64,000 nt of DNA, taken from NCBI GenBank assembly GCA_022844125.1, contig JALHMI010000016.1, forward strand, positions 122,131-186,130, given 5' to 3'. Within the stretch, counting starts at the first letter, position 1. The number at the start of each line of letters is the position of its first letter. The notes beneath the pieces were generated by a model, which saw nothing but the letters and a program-made list of their open reading frames with translations, was not told the origin of the DNA and did not search any database. Positions 26,428 through 35,825 of the stretch are shown piece by piece. Position numbers and translations under genes: made by a program. Origin of the DNA: Pirellulales bacterium (GTDB lineage Bacteria; Planctomycetota; Planctomycetia; Pirellulales; PALSA-1355).

Positions 26428-27035
26428 GACGAAGTCTCTTTGCTAACTCTGCGAACGTATTTCCGACGCGCATTGAGGAGCGCGATCTCAAGCTCCTCGT
26501 CGTCCAGACCAGCGCCATTCAACCCGACACATTCCGCTTCATACTCGGTTTTTGCGTCATCCAACGCGATTTGGATTCGGGTCGCCCGCGGGATCTGCGC
26601 TGGTGGTGGCGGTACCGGCCTGTTCCTTTCCTCTTCCTCTCTCATTTGGCGGATGCGATCCTGCTCGGCCCATGCCTGTTCTATCTCACGTTGCTGTTTG
26701 GCCACTCTTGCCTGGCGGAGCGGCCGCCCTACAAGCGTTTCGTACAGATATCCAAGAATTGAGAGAACGATCCAACTGCCTCCCAGGACCCATCCAGCAG
26801 CGAACAATGCCCGTATCGCAACGAATAGAAATTGGTCGGCATTAACTGGCTCCTCGACGAATACTCCGAATAGTCCATAACCAAAGAAGCCAACGACGGC
26901 GGCCAGCCGGTATCCCCAAACCTGGAGATCCGGCCGGCTCACCACCATCGCACGCCCTACCCAGCACAACACCCCGATTAATCCGAGTAATGAGCAGGGA
27001 TCGGGATTTGCAAGTATTCGAAGGATCACATCCAT
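26424..27035 (-). CDS. Membrane protein of the transfer operon
   Basis: About 203 residues from the chosen start, which follows the vWA gene stop closely. Hydrophobic segments are CSLLGLIGVLCWVGRAMV, YRLAAVVGFFGYGLFGVFV and ALFAAGWVLGGSWIVLSILGYLYE, so three membrane helices. A long cytoplasmic coiled-coil tail (QQREIEQAWAEQDRIRQMRE) and a Pro-rich linker follow. It overlaps the ATPase gene by 4 bp (ATGA). A membrane anchor for the soluble VirD4-like ATPase is the simplest role. No family recognised. Confidence 0.7.
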   Translation of the reverse strand: MDVILRILANPDPCSLLGLIGVLCWVGRAMVVSRPDLQVWGYRLAAVVGFFGYGLFGVFVEEPVNADQFLFVAIRALFAAGWVLGGSWIVLSILGYLYETLVGRPLRQARVAKQQREIEQAWAEQDRIRQMREEEERNRPVPPPPAQIPRATRIQIALDDAKTEYEAECVGLNGAGLDDEELEIALLNARRKYVRRVSKETSS

Positions 27036-27039
27036 TCGA

Positions 27040-27711
27040 TCAATCCTCGAATTTTGGAAACGTCGGACGACCGACGATTTCCGACTCCACACAGTACTGG
27101 CGAATTCCTGCATCACGCAGCCTACGACGCCACGTACCCACCAGCCGTTGATCACAGTAGTAGATGCCTACCACGCCACCGGCACGCCCGTACTTTGCAA
27201 GCGCCGTCAGCAGGCGCTGCTCGCTCTCGACACTCCCGGTTGTGTCCCACATGTCAGAGCAGATCAGCACTGCCGATTTTGCCTGACCACTCGCGACCGC
27301 CGGATCCTCCATCAGATACTCGATGGAATCGGCGATGCTGTCGTACACACGCGACCCACCGCTCGGATCACTGTTCGTTCGAAGAAAGCGACCAAACGTT
27401 TCCGGCGTGTGCTGCTTCCGCAGTTGAAGCGGCAGACCTTCCCACACCAAAGCTTCATCGTTCCCCGAAATCTGGCTGATGATCAGACGATCAGCGGTGC
27501 CGACTCTCGCACGGAAGTACCGCTCGATCAGCCCCTTTACGAACGCGAAAGCTTCGCCTTTCTCTGCCATTTGGTTGGAAAAGCTGCCGGACATGTCAAC
27601 GGTCAGATTCACCACGTACGTGCTCTCATTCGAGGAGAACACTTGGGCATTTGCCGGACTCGTCATCCAAAGGCAGAAGGCCAGGTTCACTGCTGTAATC
27701 ACCGATTTCAT
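27040..27711 (-). CDS. Secreted von Willebrand A-like protein
   Basis: The 223-residue protein has a signal peptide (MKSVITAVNLAFCLWMTSPA, cut near NAQ). A vWA/integrin-like fold follows: YVVNLTVDMSGSFSNQ has the MIDAS pattern DxSxS at about residues 39-43, GSRVYDSIADSIEYL in the middle and AVLICSDMWDTTGS near the end. A secreted metal-dependent adhesion domain inside a DNA-transfer operon could bind recipient surface or another envelope protein. RBS GGAG precedes the ATG. Confidence 0.75.
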   Translation of the reverse strand: MKSVITAVNLAFCLWMTSPANAQVFSSNESTYVVNLTVDMSGSFSNQMAEKGEAFAFVKGLIERYFRARVGTADRLIISQISGNDEALVWEGLPLQLRKQHTPETFGRFLRTNSDPSGGSRVYDSIADSIEYLMEDPAVASGQAKSAVLICSDMWDTTGSVESEQRLLTALAKYGRAGGVVGIYYCDQRLVGTWRRRLRDAGIRQYCVESEIVGRPTFPKFED

Positions 27712-27715
27712 CGAC

Positions 27716-28237
27716 TTACTCCTTCGCGGTTAGAGCGTCGAGGCGAGACTTCAGCACCAAGCAGAAGTACGACATCGCCACGACCATTGCGACATACCCG
27801 ATCGTCAACATGAAGGCGCCGAACGTAAATCCGGACTCGCCCCACGAGCCTTCTGTTTCGCTTGCGGCACACAAGAACGCGTAGGCATCCGCAAACAAGA
27901 TGACGATGCCGAGAACCCAGACCAGTACCATGTGATTCTCGGTATTTCGTCCGACGAGATCGAACACACCTTCTGAGCCGAGCCAACTTTGGAGAATCTT
28001 TGTCCAGAAGTATGGAACGGCGAGAACGAACATAAACGCGAGAAATGACGCTCCACCGCCCATCGCCAGCGTCGGAAATCCGCTCTTCAATCCTCGGGCG
28101 GTGATTGGAAGAACAAAGAACCACATGGTCCCAAGGGTTCCGCAGACTGCGGCCCAGTAGAAAACCCTCGCATGGAACAACGGCCAATCGAATTCCTTGT
28201 CTTCGGGAATTCGAAGCTGATTCAGCACACTTGACAT
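27716..28237 (-). CDS. Four-helix membrane protein of the transfer operon
   Basis: The 173-residue protein has hydrophobic segments at HARVFYWAAVCGTLGTMWFF, GASFLAFMFVLAVPYFWTKI, VLVWVLGIVILFADAYAFLC and FGAFMLTIGYVAMVVAMSYF. It has a strong ribosome site (GGAGGTGAGCT). It is the first gene of the coupled run ending at the integrase. Size and helices recall small T4SS-associated channel proteins, but there is no sequence link. Function unknown. Confidence 0.7.
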   Translation of the reverse strand: MSSVLNQLRIPEDKEFDWPLFHARVFYWAAVCGTLGTMWFFVLPITARGLKSGFPTLAMGGGASFLAFMFVLAVPYFWTKILQSWLGSEGVFDLVGRNTENHMVLVWVLGIVILFADAYAFLCAASETEGSWGESGFTFGAFMLTIGYVAMVVAMSYFCLVLKSRLDALTAKE

Positions 28238-28361
28238 AGCTCACCTCCAAGAGGAAAAAGGGAAACGGACCCATGACCAGTCAATTACCGACCTATGCGC
28301 GCACCTCGATCGCCGTTGCAATCGAGATGGTCACTGCAAGCTTCACGGACGAAGCTGATTA

Positions 28362-29072
28362 TCAGATGCGAAGCAGTTCGCTATCGAAGAAGCGAAGCAT
28401 CCTGCGTGGCAGATTCCACTCTCCAAGAATCGAAGCCACATCGTTCCGCATGACTTGAAGGGCGTGCCGATCACCACATGCCTGATACGACCTGCACAAG
28501 AACAAGCCTGCGCGCACTGCTCCAAAGTCGTCGCATGCGGCCTTGTACAGTGCCCTTGCATCGTGTGCACATTTGTTGGAATCCATACCAAAGCCGATCC
28601 GTTCCGCACGGTCCATCAAAGACTCGGCGAGTTCCAAAACAGTCGACTTCCAGGGATTGCCAATGACCTTATACGTTTCCCCGCACAACTCATGAACGAG
28701 TTGGACCGGCTGGCAAAAATATCTCTGTTCAGCTTCCTGCCGGAACATCGGGTCAAGCATTTTCTGCCTTAGCTTCCGCACTTCTTTTGCTGCATTGCTC
28801 AGCGAAATCTCGACACTGTCCGCGGTGCGGTTCAAAAGTTCACCGATGCTTTGCGGTGTCGCCCGCCAAAGCCCTCTGTTCCGCAGGGAAATGTGATACG
28901 GAATAGCCCTTTGGCATCGAAAATAAGTACCCAGAACTGCGTTTATAAAACCATTCGAGACCTGAGATCGTCCGCGTGTCTTTCGCTTGGGATTTTTTAC
29001 GACAATGGTTTTCCTGTCGACCCGCATACCTTCAAACCATTCGCCGCCAGGGCCAATTCTGTGTTGAAGCAT
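28362..29072 (-). CDS. Hypothetical protein, 236 residues
   Basis: The start has GGAGAAGCAGCC before the ATG. The protein is basic at its start (VVKNPKRKTRGRSQVSN), then mixed helical with several cysteines (CRSYQACGD, CDDFGAVRAG). No motif was recognised. It is upstream of the transfer operon on the same strand, separated by 124 bp. Its composition is more AT-rich than the chromosome part, consistent with mobile DNA. Confidence 0.55.
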   Translation of the reverse strand: MLQHRIGPGGEWFEGMRVDRKTIVVKNPKRKTRGRSQVSNGFINAVLGTYFRCQRAIPYHISLRNRGLWRATPQSIGELLNRTADSVEISLSNAAKEVRKLRQKMLDPMFRQEAEQRYFCQPVQLVHELCGETYKVIGNPWKSTVLELAESLMDRAERIGFGMDSNKCAHDARALYKAACDDFGAVRAGLFLCRSYQACGDRHALQVMRNDVASILGEWNLPRRMLRFFDSELLRI

Positions 29073-29297
29073 GGCTGCTTCTCCATCACGGGTTTAGTAG
29101 AGCCAACCCGCATCCATGCAACGTGCCACCCTCCCACTAGATAGTCAGAAACTGGCAATTTTCGATGCCTAAGATTTTGGTACCGCTCTATATTTGGCGT
29201 TTTTTACGATTTCTTGACAAACTGCCACGAGGGTAGCTTACCCAGTCCCCCTAGTCGCCTGCGTCGGAGATTTCGCCCTTCGAAACACGACGCCGAG
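29073..29297. other. Intergenic segment, promoter region of the 28.4-29.1 kb gene
   Basis: AT-rich around 29150-29230. No gene is visible. A promoter for the minus-strand gene at 29072 should lie here. Confidence 0.4.
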
Positions 29298-29370
29298 AGG
29301 CTGATGACCAAAGAAAAAGCCCCTCGCTCATCAGCCTATTTGGGTGAGGCGTCTAAGTTTCGGGGCTTAG
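29298..29370. repeat. Nested inverted repeats (possible pseudoknot or attenuator)
   Basis: AGGCTGATGA (29298-29307) pairs perfectly with TCATCAGCCT (29328-29337) around a 20-nt loop. Loop bases AAGCCCC (29317-29323) can pair with GGGGCTT (29362-29368) downstream. CTAAG (29353-29357) can instead pair with CTTAG (29366-29370). These pairings compete, giving either an H-type pseudoknot or a two-state switch. It lies just past the stop of the second tyrosine recombinase. Confidence 0.5.
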
Positions 29371-29436
29371 TTTGCTGCAGCGAGTGAATTGCCCGGCGCA
29401 TCGCCGTACAAGCTCCGCTCCGTGGGCGACGGACTT

Positions 29437-30432
29437 TCATCGTATCTGAATGTGCCTGGCTGCATTCTCTGAGTCGCTCTCGTGCGGCTGGTAGTAGAGC
29501 TGGGTTGTCCGGATATCGCTGTGGCCAGCAAGCTGCTGCACCTGCTCGATCTTGGCTCCGTGCTCCAGTGCGTTGGTCAACGCAGTTTTTCGCAGCGAAT
29601 GGACGGCTACGCCTCGTCCGCTGAGTCGGTCAACATCGATGCCGGCCTGGCGGGCGTGCCCCTTCACGATTTTCCAGATAGATGCACGGCCGAGGTGCCG
29701 ACGGAGTAGGGTCGAGCGATCTTTCGCCACTGGCCGAAAGAGTGGACCCTCAATGTCGTCGCGAATACCGGCAGCCTCCAGGTATTCAAGCACCGACGGC
29801 GCCGCTTCAAGCAATGCTTTTCGCTGCCGCTTGTTTCCTTTTTCGCGGACCGACAGATAGTAGTCGGTATCGGTTCGCTCGATGCTGCCGACGCACGCAC
29901 TCGCCACGGCCGAACATCGCGCGGCGGTCTTGAAGAAGACGAACAGCATCGCATGATCGCGGAGTCCCTGAATCGTTGATCGATCGGGAGCATGCAGCAA
30001 CTTCTTGGCCTCGATCTCACTGAGCGCGGGCGTCGTGTTCTTTTCGATGCGCGGAGATTCGATCGCCTGAATTTCGCGGACGCGCTCCCACGGGAGCAGC
30101 CCGTGGCTGCCGAATTGTTGATAGGCACCGCGGAGCACGGACAGCACACGGGCGATCGTGGTCGCACTTTGGCCGGCACCGAGCAGAGCGGCCTTGTACA
30201 TCCGGACGTGATCGCCCGTCACTTGAAGTGGACCGATACCCTGTTCCTGCATTGTCCGCAGAAACGCCGTAAGATCGTGACCATATGCCTGGCGACTGTG
30301 CGGCGATAGGAGTCGATCGCAAAACCAAGGCAGCAGTGCCGCCGCCGGATCGCCTCGACTTCCCTTCGTCTGCGCGATCGCCTTCGTCAAGAAATCACGG
30401 ATCGTTGCCTCGGTCGAAAGTCGAACGGGCAA
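29437..30432 (-). CDS. Tyrosine recombinase (XerC/D-like), second integrase
   Basis: The 331-residue protein has the N-terminal core-binding domain (SPHSRQAYGHDLTAFLRTMQ) and a catalytic domain with Arg in FKTAARCSAVASA, Lys in VREKGNKRQR, HSLRKTALTNAL (HxxR) and the nucleophile tyrosine pair in HSDIRTTQLYYQP. The first catalytic motif is unusual: AARCSAV instead of GLRxSEL, but the arginine is kept. Family members act in integrons, transposons or dimer resolution. No clear attachment repeats were found next to it. Confidence 0.9.
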   Translation of the reverse strand: MPVRLSTEATIRDFLTKAIAQTKGSRGDPAAALLPWFCDRLLSPHSRQAYGHDLTAFLRTMQEQGIGPLQVTGDHVRMYKAALLGAGQSATTIARVLSVLRGAYQQFGSHGLLPWERVREIQAIESPRIEKNTTPALSEIEAKKLLHAPDRSTIQGLRDHAMLFVFFKTAARCSAVASACVGSIERTDTDYYLSVREKGNKRQRKALLEAAPSVLEYLEAAGIRDDIEGPLFRPVAKDRSTLLRRHLGRASIWKIVKGHARQAGIDVDRLSGRGVAVHSLRKTALTNALEHGAKIEQVQQLAGHSDIRTTQLYYQPHESDSENAARHIQIR

Positions 30433-30873
30433 AATCGGAACGGCCGACAGATTGACGGGTAGGTTTTCTATGGGGGGACGAACGATCGGATTCTACGTCA
30501 CGAAAGAGGAAGCATAAAGCACATTATGTTGACTCATGTTGCTCATTCGGCTCAGTTGTTTCGTTGCGTGCGGCGATGAGTCACCACACAATACAGGCGA
30601 CGTTCTGGCAAGAGGGGAGCGGCCGAATCAATCAGAATCAACCCACGTCTAAAAGTCGCCGACCTGAGCCGCGGCGATCAAAGTGTCCGGCCCCGATCCC
30701 ATCAATTTGCAGCATACGCGGCGTCACTGTGCGGCTGATCGGTTTTGAAGCGTCGATTCCTGGCTGGCTTTAGCGCGTCGCTCGACAGCTCAAGCCGGCG
30801 AATTCGCCACAGCGGCTGTCCACACGACTTACCTACGCTTGCGCCCACCTGACCGCGTTGCTAGGATGCGGCT
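30433..30873. other. Intergenic region between recombinase and small membrane gene
   Basis: Contains the tandem near-repeat ATGTTGACTC/ATGTTGCTCA near 30525-30545, upstream of the recombinase start. No gene is convincing. An open frame at 30564-30773 lacks a ribosome site and natural composition. Confidence 0.4.
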
Positions 30874-31209
30874 ATGACACAAGGAGCTGGCCTGATAATT
30901 GGGATTCTCTATTTGTTATTCATTTCTTGCCTGGTAATGCTGAATGTCACGGTAGTCGCATTGACTGTTTTTGGAACACAACGTTTCGGGCGTACCCTAC
31001 TGGTCATTGATGTTTTGGCCGTGTGTGTTGCAATCGGACTTGTCGTGTTTGAGTGGGGCTTCGTGGTCCTATCGCCTGCGATTGCGGGCGCGCCAATTCT
31101 CTCGCTTTGTTATCTCGCGCTTCCCAGTTCCCGCTCCGCATCTCAAAGTCGAGGACGCAGCGATAGTGTCGATAGGAGTCAATACACAACGACTGACAAC
31201 CGAGGGTAA
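30874..31209 (+). CDS. Small membrane protein, function unknown
   Basis: The 111-residue protein has three hydrophobic stretches (LIIGILYLLFISCLVMLNVT, TLLVIDVLAVCVAIGLVVFE, SPAIAGAPILSLCYLALP) and a short hydrophilic Ser/Arg-rich tail. The hydrophobic pattern with charged loops suggests a real gene. It stands alone and is convergent with the giant surface-protein gene. No family recognised. Confidence 0.5.
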   Translation: MTQGAGLIIGILYLLFISCLVMLNVTVVALTVFGTQRFGRTLLVIDVLAVCVAIGLVVFEWGFVVLSPAIAGAPILSLCYLALPSSRSASQSRGRSDSVDRSQYTTTDNRG

Positions 31210-31215
31210 AGGCGA

Positions 31216-34200
31216 TTACGTTCGTGAGCGCGTGCGCAGCATGGGTACCGCTTCGAAGGCTTCTGTTGCAAGCTGCTCGAACGATCGGTCGACCGCCATG
31301 AGTATTGCCTGTGTTCCCGCATTTCGCGCGACACCCTTGCTTATTGGGTTAGAAGCGTAGTTGCGCTCCGGCGAAGCTGCCGTGACGCAAGAACTGTCAC
31401 GACGGGACAATTGGACGATTTGCGCATCTGCGGCGTGATCGTTCGATAGATAGGCAGTTGGAGCAGCAGCATCTTGACGTAGACTGTGATCAGATTCTCG
31501 TGTTCGCGCTGAGGCCTGGGCAAGTGCGAACGTCAATGTGTTGGCAACTCGCGACAACGAGACCGCCGAGCTATTTGAGGGTTCGTCCTCAAGGACTGAT
31601 AAGAAGTTGTCTTGCTGTATCGAGGCACCCTGTATTAGGTCAAAGTTGGAAGCCCATGTCCACGGGTCTAGCCAGCGAGCACCCGCCCTGAATCCACCGT
31701 CCTGGAATACTGGTCCGAATGGCCCATCGTCGCCGCCGTTTAACGTCGGTATGTCCTTGACAAGACCTTTGATAGCTAGTCTCCCCCCGGGAAGATCTGG
31801 CTGGCCCCATCGACCTGGAAAAAGCACCCAATCATTGCCACTACCGGCAACTTCCGGCGCGCGACCAATTAATGACATTACGTACTGACCGGGAGATAGC
31901 TGCTTTTCAAGGTAGTTTCCGGTATGCACGTCTAGGCCGGTGACGTAGCGACGAATATCGAGCGTTGCATCTGGCGTTGGGCTGACGATGGTCGTCCCGG
32001 ATGTCGGATAACTCGCGTGGCTTCCGCGGGCAACAAAGACGTTTGGCGAGTCAGTCCCTGGTGCGACGGCGAGTTGCCATTCGAGTGATTGTCCGCCATC
32101 AAAGATCAAAGGTACTCGTTCGTGCTGGGCATAGCTGACGCGGACTGGAGAAAACGCGTCGGTTGATGTGGCGCGTTCGAGGAATACTGTGATTCCCTCC
32201 CAATCGCCTTCGTGATTGTTCCCGGCACCGCGCGCGCGGAGCGCTGGGTCTTGCTGGTCTTTCCAATCACTATAGGGGTAGTGAAACCAATAGTTGATGG
32301 CGATACGATTGGCCCCTAGATCGGGCACCACGGAGGCATACACAGTAGGCACGCCCGTTGGAAATGTCGATGCAACTGGAAGGTCCAAATAGGCCTGCGC
32401 GTTTCCAGTAGCCCCGAGGCTGGCAAAGATTCGGTTGCCTGATTGATCCTTCAGCTCCATAGTTGCGATGGATGCCTGAACAGGAAATGGCTGGGGGTAC
32501 GTTTCGCCGGTGTCGAAGTGCAGAGTGGGAGCGAACGCCGTGGCAAGTGTTTCCGCACTTGTAATGCCTGCGCGCTCGCCCCCGAAACCATCCTCAAACA
32601 CTAAGCCTGCGATCGCCGCATCGTCGATCCCGCGTCGATCGCTCACAAACATCGTGACGAGATCATCAGCGACGCCGGTAGGGCCTTGTAGTTGGAAAGT
32701 AATCTCCTGGATGACTGGCCGCGGCGGTGCCACGAAGTCGTAGACCTGAATCGTGTGGCGTCCGACTGACAAATGTGGAATCTCGACAGCTGCAGCAATT
32801 GAGAAATCGTATTGCTGAATGCTGTTGTCGACTGTGATGAAGGCACCGGGCGTCAATTCCCAGTCATTGTTCAGGCCGATCTCGTCATCGACGTCAATGT
32901 CGAGATAGTACGTCCCAGCGACACCAATCTCAACTTCGAGGGTTGCGCCGAATGTCTCAGACTCGTATGCCCACCAACGATCAATCCCAATTATGCCCGT
33001 GTGGCTCGGTACTTGTGTCGCATTTACCGCGAAGCTGCCGATGAACCGGTCGGCGTTCGGCTCGCCATTGACTTGATTCCCGGTTGGAGCATTCTGGTTC
33101 ATCGGATTCCCAGCCACATCGCTGATGTTCGGGCCGACGATGAGCGTGTAGTTGCCAGGAGTGCTCTGAGAAGCAAACGGAATCCGCCAGACGTTTCCGC
33201 CTTGGTGCACCGGCTGATGGACGGGAATAATGGCGGTACCGCGCCGTAGGGATACATCGACGGGCGTGAAGCTCGCCGGATCGATCGGCTCTGAAAAAGT
33301 CACATCGATGTAACTCACCGGGGCAGCGAGAGTTCCGAACGAGCCTGACGCGGGCGAAATGATCCGTGGGCCGGAGTTGAATTGGATTTGCTCGGCGAGC
33401 GTTTTTGCGCTGGCGACCGCTGAGTAGGGAGATGGCACATTGTTGGACAGGGCCCAGAGCCTGTAGTAGTAGTGCGTATTCGGGTTCAGGTGGGAGCCTT
33501 TGTCGACGTAGGATGATTTGGTTGCATCCAGGATCGCGATCTGTGTAAACGGGCCGTCTGGAGACGCGGCCCGTTCCAAGTAATACGGGCCGTTGGTGAT
33601 GGATCGGTTCCAGCGCACTGCGACCGATGTCGTACCCGTCGCCGCAGCTGTCAGTCCGCCAACGATCGGTGAGACCATTCCCAGTGCATCCGCCCTAAAC
33701 GCTCCAAATGACACGTCCACTGATGGCGCGTCGCCAGTCGAGGACGCGACGAGCCCAGTAGCGCCTGCGGTGGCATACTTCGAATCGCTCGCTCGCAAAA
33801 CCCCGATCGTTGGACCGGCCAAGTTGCCTTCATGAATAGTTCCGACTAAGTCAGGACCGTTCGCGATCAACTTGACACCGTAACTTCTTCCAACGACGAG
33901 TTGAGCAATAGACACTGAGTTCAGCATGGTCGGCAGTGGGAAGGTCCCAAGGAGGCTATCCACTCGGATAAGCTCCGCACTCCCCGGAAGGATGAGCAAT
34001 GAATACCCAGTTCCAGTTGCGAGGTTGCCGCGCACCAGGACACCCGCACCCTGCGAATTGCCTTCTGGCGGTGCCGTGAGTGTGACGGTCGTCTGTGACA
34101 TGACATGCTGAAAGACTTGGTCTGTGCTACTAAGTATGAATTGCCTCGAAAAGAATGGAGCCGCCTCCGCCGGGGCGCGCATGCGGATTCCTCCTGCCGT

Positions 34201-35790
34201 CAAGGACACATTGAAGTTCGGCGTTGGCACATAAGAACGCACGGTCCATGAGTTGCCACTGGGCGTGCCGAATGTATCGCCGTTATGGGCTGGACTGCTG
34301 GGAAGAATTCCCGTCCACGCCTCTCCGATATTACCGGGCGTAGCAACCGCCAACTGCGCAACAATGGAAACGACAACGCTGTCGTCCGACGAGATTCCAC
34401 CAACGACCGATCGCACGCGATAGTAATAGCGCGTGCCCAACACAAGATGCGTACCAGCGTCGGTGTACTGACTTTGGCTTGCCGGTAGAATTGCAACCCG
34501 CTTGTACGGCCCATCTGCTGACGTCGCGCGTTCTACGACGTAATCGCCAACCGCGATCGCATCATTCCAATCCACTTTGATTGCTGGAATCCCTGGAGTG
34601 CCGCTAGCCGCTGTGACGGCGGCTGTTCCCGCAGGTATTGGTGCGGATGCCAGAAGGAACATTTGGTTTGTGTGGCTAATGTCCTGGTATTGAATTCGAA
34701 TCTTGTAGGTGCCGGCTGCGAGTGGTGGCGTGCTCGGACCGAACGTCAAAGATTGTCCGGACGCGAAATTGTTGTCGAAGAATTCATTGCTGGTATTTTC
34801 GAGAAGACCGTCATGATTCGCGTCGATCCACATCCGGCTGCCATCATCACTGCGGGTCGAGAGTTGGATGCCGGCTTCTGGAATCGACACATAACCATCC
34901 CATTGCACGGAAAATTCATTCCAATCGGCCGTTGAACCTCCGGTGATGCCTAAGCTCGCGCGGCTACCCCAATCATCAGCGGCAAAGCTAATGACAGGAT
35001 CAATTCGCGAACCCGAACTTGGCACGATACCGACCCAATTGTCGTTCGGGTTGGTGCGCAGATTTTGATTGAAGTATGTGCCGATGAGACCATGATTTGT
35101 GCCTTCGACATCCGTGGACAAGAGAGCATTCGGGACTACGGTCAATCCGGCGACTGTGGCTCGGTTTGCCGTTTGGAGCGCCATCCTGTTTCCGCCTCCA
35201 CCCTCTTCATATTGCACGCGAATCTTATAGTTCCCGGCATCCAACGACGTGGAGGCGAGACTGGTCTGTCCGCCAGTTCCCTGAAATGAGCTCCAATTGC
35301 CATTTACGAATTCTGTACTGCTATTTTCAAACACCCCGTCTCGATCCGCGTCGATCCACATCCGGCTGCCGTCGTCGCCGGTAATGTAGAGGTGCGTGCC
35401 GTCGGCTGGCACTGCGATCACCCCATCCCACTGGACAGAGAAATTATCCCAATTGCCGCTCGTTCCGCCCGTGATGCCCACGTCGCTTCGGTTTCCCCAA
35501 TCGTCTGATTGGAAATTAACTACTGGATCGACGCGCAAACCGGATATCGCGAATGTTGCTCGCCAGTCCTGGTGAGTATCTCCGCGGAGGCTCTGATTCA
35601 CGTAGCTGCCGGTAAGGCCGTGCGTCGTGAGTGCCGGGCTGGTAAATAGCCACTCGCTGGGAACCACTGACAAAGCGGCAAGTAGGTGTCGATCCTCCAA
35701 AGGTTCAATCGAGAGGCGTGAACACTCCTTTAAATGGCGTCGAAGATTACGCCGTTCGCCTGACACCGCACGATTACGTCGTCGATTCAT
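31216..35790 (-). CDS. Giant secreted multidomain protein with PA14, FN3 and Vps62-like domains
   Basis: The ATG at 35790 (GGGAGG ten bases before) gives 1524 residues. An Arg-rich start and IEPLEDRHLLAA near residues 30-41 form the planctomycete-type export/surface signal. Rough order: two PA14 repeats (~45-190 and ~205-375, each with DDGSRMWID), FN3-like (~385-470, VERATSADGPYKRVA), a lectin-like sandwich (~490-690), a second FN3 (~700-790), a bacterial Ig-like domain (~800-890, ISPASGSFGTLAAPVSYIDV), then a Vps62-like domain (~1110-1370, NNHEGDWEGITVFLE and VARGSHASYP). Probably a surface or matrix protein with carbohydrate-binding parts. The target is unknown. Confidence 0.85.
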   Translation of the reverse strand: MNRRRNRAVSGERRNLRRHLKECSRLSIEPLEDRHLLAALSVVPSEWLFTSPALTTHGLTGSYVNQSLRGDTHQDWRATFAISGLRVDPVVNFQSDDWGNRSDVGITGGTSGNWDNFSVQWDGVIAVPADGTHLYITGDDGSRMWIDADRDGVFENSSTEFVNGNWSSFQGTGGQTSLASTSLDAGNYKIRVQYEEGGGGNRMALQTANRATVAGLTVVPNALLSTDVEGTNHGLIGTYFNQNLRTNPNDNWVGIVPSSGSRIDPVISFAADDWGSRASLGITGGSTADWNEFSVQWDGYVSIPEAGIQLSTRSDDGSRMWIDANHDGLLENTSNEFFDNNFASGQSLTFGPSTPPLAAGTYKIRIQYQDISHTNQMFLLASAPIPAGTAAVTAASGTPGIPAIKVDWNDAIAVGDYVVERATSADGPYKRVAILPASQSQYTDAGTHLVLGTRYYYRVRSVVGGISSDDSVVVSIVAQLAVATPGNIGEAWTGILPSSPAHNGDTFGTPSGNSWTVRSYVPTPNFNVSLTAGGIRMRAPAEAAPFFSRQFILSSTDQVFQHVMSQTTVTLTAPPEGNSQGAGVLVRGNLATGTGYSLLILPGSAELIRVDSLLGTFPLPTMLNSVSIAQLVVGRSYGVKLIANGPDLVGTIHEGNLAGPTIGVLRASDSKYATAGATGLVASSTGDAPSVDVSFGAFRADALGMVSPIVGGLTAAATGTTSVAVRWNRSITNGPYYLERAASPDGPFTQIAILDATKSSYVDKGSHLNPNTHYYYRLWALSNNVPSPYSAVASAKTLAEQIQFNSGPRIISPASGSFGTLAAPVSYIDVTFSEPIDPASFTPVDVSLRRGTAIIPVHQPVHQGGNVWRIPFASQSTPGNYTLIVGPNISDVAGNPMNQNAPTGNQVNGEPNADRFIGSFAVNATQVPSHTGIIGIDRWWAYESETFGATLEVEIGVAGTYYLDIDVDDEIGLNNDWELTPGAFITVDNSIQQYDFSIAAAVEIPHLSVGRHTIQVYDFVAPPRPVIQEITFQLQGPTGVADDLVTMFVSDRRGIDDAAIAGLVFEDGFGGERAGITSAETLATAFAPTLHFDTGETYPQPFPVQASIATMELKDQSGNRIFASLGATGNAQAYLDLPVASTFPTGVPTVYASVVPDLGANRIAINYWFHYPYSDWKDQQDPALRARGAGNNHEGDWEGITVFLERATSTDAFSPVRVSYAQHERVPLIFDGGQSLEWQLAVAPGTDSPNVFVARGSHASYPTSGTTIVSPTPDATLDIRRYVTGLDVHTGNYLEKQLSPGQYVMSLIGRAPEVAGSGNDWVLFPGRWGQPDLPGGRLAIKGLVKDIPTLNGGDDGPFGPVFQDGGFRAGARWLDPWTWASNFDLIQGASIQQDNFLSVLEDEPSNSSAVSLSRVANTLTFALAQASARTRESDHSLRQDAAAPTAYLSNDHAADAQIVQLSRRDSSCVTAASPERNYASNPISKGVARNAGTQAILMAVDRSFEQLATEAFEAVPMLRTRSRT

Positions 35791-35825
35791 GAAGTTGTCG
35801 CCTCCCAATTTTCAGTAGCGGTTTT

